Source: Candidatus Sulfotelmatobacter sp. (lineage in GTDB: Bacteria; Acidobacteriota; Terriglobia; Terriglobales; Acidobacteriaceae). Taken from it: 7,267 nucleotides of DNA. Positions within the stretch are counted from its first letter, which is position 1. Each line of letters starts with the position of its first letter. The notes beneath the pieces are model-generated. The model was given only the letters and a program-made list of their open reading frames with translations, had not been told where the DNA came from and did not search any database. The translations under genes and the position numbers were made by a program. Below, one piece after another: positions 5,093 to 7,267 of this stretch. The stretch covers positions 1 to 7,267 of the forward strand of contig JASICF010000175.1 in NCBI GenBank assembly GCA_030044775.1. Direction: 5' to 3'.

Positions 5093-7267
5093 TCATGGCG
5101 ACTCCCAATCGACCGAGTAAACGTCCTGCGATCCGGTGTCGCGGAGCAGCAACGGCGAATCGTCTGGCGTAAGAGCCAGTGCGCCACCGTAACGGCCAGT
5201 GGAAACAAAATTCCCGAGGTCGGCTACCTGTTCCTCGTGATGGTCGCTGACTCGGATTCTGACCACGGCATTCTTCCCGCTGAAATCCAGAACATAAACG
5301 TACTTCCCATCGTGAGACCAGTTCAGCCAGCTCAACGAACCACTGGCGAGTTGATCCCACTTCTGAGTTTGAAAATCGAACAGCAGCAGAACTTTCGAAT
5401 CCGCCGAGAAGGCCGAAATGTAATGCCCTTCCGGCGACCATCGCGGCGAATAGAGCCCTTGCGATCCCGGAAGTGTCGAAACCTGGTGAGTGGCCAGATC
5501 GAGAACGTGAATCGCCGACGCGGGATCGTTTGATTCGCCGGCAAACACGATCTTGCTCCCATCAGGCGACCAGTTTGGGTCCAGTTGTTGGCTGGCGTCG
5601 TTCGGCATCAACTGCTGGGGAGTTCCGCCGTCGCTCGGAACCTCGTAGATTCTCGCCGGTTTGTCCGCCGTCAGCGCAAATTCGAAAAAGACGATGTTCT
5701 TGCCATCGGGAGACCAACGCGGCAGCACCGCATACATCGGGGGATAGACCAACTGCAGGCGCTCGCTGCCATCCAATTTACTTCGCCACAAAGCACCGTC
5801 ACGATAGGAAACATATGCGACCCACTGCCCGTCTTTCGAGAATGCAACGTATTCGGCGGAAATTCCTCCGAGAAACGGCGTGAACTGTCCCGATTTTGCG
5901 TCATAGCGCTCTAGTTCTCCGCGGTATGTTTGGCCGATGACGAAAAGTTTCTTGCCGTCTTTGCTGGGCAGCGGCGACGACAGTGACAAGGGGCTGAACG
6001 TCAATTGAATGGGTTTGCTGCCAGACCGGAACAAACCATCTTTTCGCGGAAGCGCCCAGATCTGCCGGTTGGACTGAAAAACGAAATATTTCCCATCGGC
6101 TGTCCATTTTCCGCAACATTCGTCCGGAGGGTTGTGCCAGCCGGCCAGCAAACGATGCAGATCCTTACCGCTGAGAGAGAGCTCCCATGCGAGCTGCTGT
6201 CCGACGGTTCCAGCCGTCTCGGAGGAATCAAAGCGTAGATAACTGCTGTCCGGAGACCAGGTCACATTCAGAATGTCGCCTCTTACGCCCGCCAGCTTGC
6301 GCGATCGCGTGCCGTCTGAGGCGGCCACGAACAAATCGCCCAGATTCGTATATGCCAGCATTTTGCCGTCGGGAGACCAGGCGCCGGTTTCTCCGATGAG
6401 ATCCCCGATTCTGCGCGGCGACCCTCCCAGCAGAGGAATGCTCCACAGCGGCCCTTTCGGCGGCGCGCCCTGCCCGTCAACCACCAGAAGCTGCAATCCA
6501 TCGGGCGAGAGATCGATGGCAGACATGTTCGGCGAGGGCAGCACTGAAATCTTCTGCATCTCACCTCCAGTAACCGGAGTCGCGGCCACACCGCGAGAAG
6601 AAAAGCTTCCGGCTCTCACTTCGCCTAAGCTCAAATACAACCGCGAGCCGTCAGTTCCAATCAGTGATTTTGGCTGCCCGTCGTGTGTTAATTGGACGTA
6701 ATTTGCGACCTTCGGTGATGGTGCCGGCTGCATGAAGTGGACCGCAAGTGCGGCGCTGGCTACAACCGCCAGTGCAATCGCGAACCACGCGCTCAGCCGG
6801 TTATTGGACAACCCCTTCGTTGCGTCGAGTTGAGACTTCAGCTCATGCACTCCGCTCGCGGATGAGGCGGACGCATCCTGCAAAGCTTCCAGGGCGAACG
6901 CGAGATCCGAGGCCGACTGAAATCGTTGGCCCGGATTCTTCTCCAGGCAACGGTGCACTACTCGTTCGAGCGCCACCGGCGTGTCTGGCGAGAACTGCGA
7001 GATGGGCTTGGGGTCCTCGTTGAGAATCGCGCTGATGGTGTCGGCCTCGGTTGGCTTCTGAAATGTCGTATGCCCCATCACCATCTCGTAGAGGATGGCT
7101 CCGAAAGCAAATATGTCGGTGCGGAAGTCAGTCAGCTGTCCGCGCACCTGTTCGGGCGACATGTAACCCACGGTTCCAATCGCCACACCCGGCAGCGTGA
7201 CAGTCGGGGCCGGATTGGCGGATGAATCCTTTGGCTGATTCTGCTTGGCCAAGCCGAAATCGAGTAT
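5093..7267 (-). CDS. Membrane Ser/Thr protein kinase with C-terminal PD40/TolB-like propeller (N-terminus off the right edge)
   Basis: The minus-strand frame is open to the right edge; 724 codons are visible and end at TGA 5093-5095. The first visible residues are ILDFGLAK, containing the DFG magnesium-binding motif of a PknB-type (Hanks) kinase. The activation segment ending GYMSPEQ (about 34-40), TDIFAFGAILYEMVMG (about 50-65) and the late Arg in PGQRF (about 112-116) follow. The nucleotide-binding lobe and catalytic HRD loop lie outside the window. After a linker of about 30 residues comes one transmembrane helix, about 159-179 (roughly 6731-6793). The remaining 540 or so residues hold about ten PD40-type repeats of the form WSPDGK-x-(I/L/V)-x-(F/Y), for example near 5305, 5435, 5570, 5710, 6370 and 6490. 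They predict a beta-propeller outside the membrane that could sense or bind a ligand and signal to the cytoplasmic kinase. The substrate is unknown. The TTG at 7250-7252 is an internal codon, not the start. Confidence 0.95.
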   Translation of the reverse strand: MLDFGLAKQNQPKDSSANPAPTVTLPGVAIGTVGYMSPEQVRGQLTDFRTDIFAFGAILYEMVMGHTTFQKPTEADTISAILNEDPKPISQFSPDTPVALERVVHRCLEKNPGQRFQSASDLAFALEALQDASASSASGVHELKSQLDATKGLSNNRLSAWFAIALAVVASAALAVHFMQPAPSPKVANYVQLTHDGQPKSLIGTDGSRLYLSLGEVRAGSFSSRGVAATPVTGGEMQKISVLPSPNMSAIDLSPDGLQLLVVDGQGAPPKGPLWSIPLLGGSPRRIGDLIGETGAWSPDGKMLAYTNLGDLFVAASDGTRSRKLAGVRGDILNVTWSPDSSYLRFDSSETAGTVGQQLAWELSLSGKDLHRLLAGWHNPPDECCGKWTADGKYFVFQSNRQIWALPRKDGLFRSGSKPIQLTFSPLSLSSPLPSKDGKKLFVIGQTYRGELERYDAKSGQFTPFLGGISAEYVAFSKDGQWVAYVSYRDGALWRSKLDGSERLQLVYPPMYAVLPRWSPDGKNIVFFEFALTADKPARIYEVPSDGGTPQQLMPNDASQQLDPNWSPDGSKIVFAGESNDPASAIHVLDLATHQVSTLPGSQGLYSPRWSPEGHYISAFSADSKVLLLFDFQTQKWDQLASGSLSWLNWSHDGKYVYVLDFSGKNAVVRIRVSDHHEEQVADLGNFVSTGRYGGALALTPDDSPLLLRDTGSQDVYSVDWESP
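6731..6793 (-). other. Transmembrane segment of the kinase-propeller protein
   Basis: About 21 residues, LSAWFAIALAVVASAALAVH, form an uninterrupted hydrophobic helix preceded by NNR and followed by the Pro-rich MQPAPSPK. It divides the cytoplasmic kinase domain from the propeller, which would then lie in the periplasm. Confidence 0.85.

Noticed and set aside
4998..5441. A 147-codon minus-strand open frame spanning the glmS end and the kinase gene
   Set aside because: It overlaps two well-supported genes in the wrong frames, and its Arg/Gly-rich product looks like a shadow.
5305..6500. Repeated nucleotide blocks of the type ccatcgggagacca as a DNA repeat or CRISPR-like array
   Set aside because: They encode the SPDG motif of the propeller blades in frame and diverge between copies, so they are protein repeats and not a DNA element.

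Overview
The window looks like a chromosomal segment of a free-living Acidobacteriota-type bacterium. This rests on moderate-to-high GC content and on two architectures common in that phylum: a membrane Ser/Thr kinase carrying a PD40/TolB-type propeller, and a very large multi-sensor sigma-54 activator. The short protein beginning MARGWESKS also resembles a conserved hypothetical that I associate with Acidobacteria. That assignment is recollection plus inference; no rRNA or phylogenetic marker was analysed.

Layout. (1) Positions 1-2450, minus strand: the N-terminal 816 codons of a sigma-54-dependent activator with the order GAF-GAF-PAS-GAF-AAA+. It is cut by the left edge just after Walker B, so the rest of the ATPase and the DNA-binding end lie outside. 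(2) Positions 2451-2616: a divergent intergenic region with a perfect TATAAT facing each way and an 11-bp inverted repeat. (3) Positions 2617-5037, plus strand: a small helical hypothetical gene, purS and glmS, closely spaced and probably co-oriented as one unit, with an extra TATAAT just before purS. (4) Positions 5038-5092: a short convergent gap without a convincing terminator. (5) Positions 5093-7267, minus strand: the C-terminal 724 residues of a receptor-like Ser/Thr kinase, with the end of the kinase domain, one transmembrane helix and a PD40 propeller. It is cut by the right edge inside the kinase domain.

How it works together. The central block holds two housekeeping functions that use glutamine-derived nitrogen: PurS, the small subunit of the multi-subunit FGAM synthase of purine synthesis, and GlmS, the entry enzyme for UDP-GlcNAc and the cell wall. 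It is flanked by two signalling genes with no evident functional link to it. The least ordinary features are the two plus-strand TATAAT boxes, 6 and 12 nt from start codons that lack a Shine-Dalgarno, which suggest leaderless or nearly leaderless transcripts, and the separation of purS from purQ/purL next to glmS. I found no mobile element, CRISPR array, RNA gene or clearly new system.
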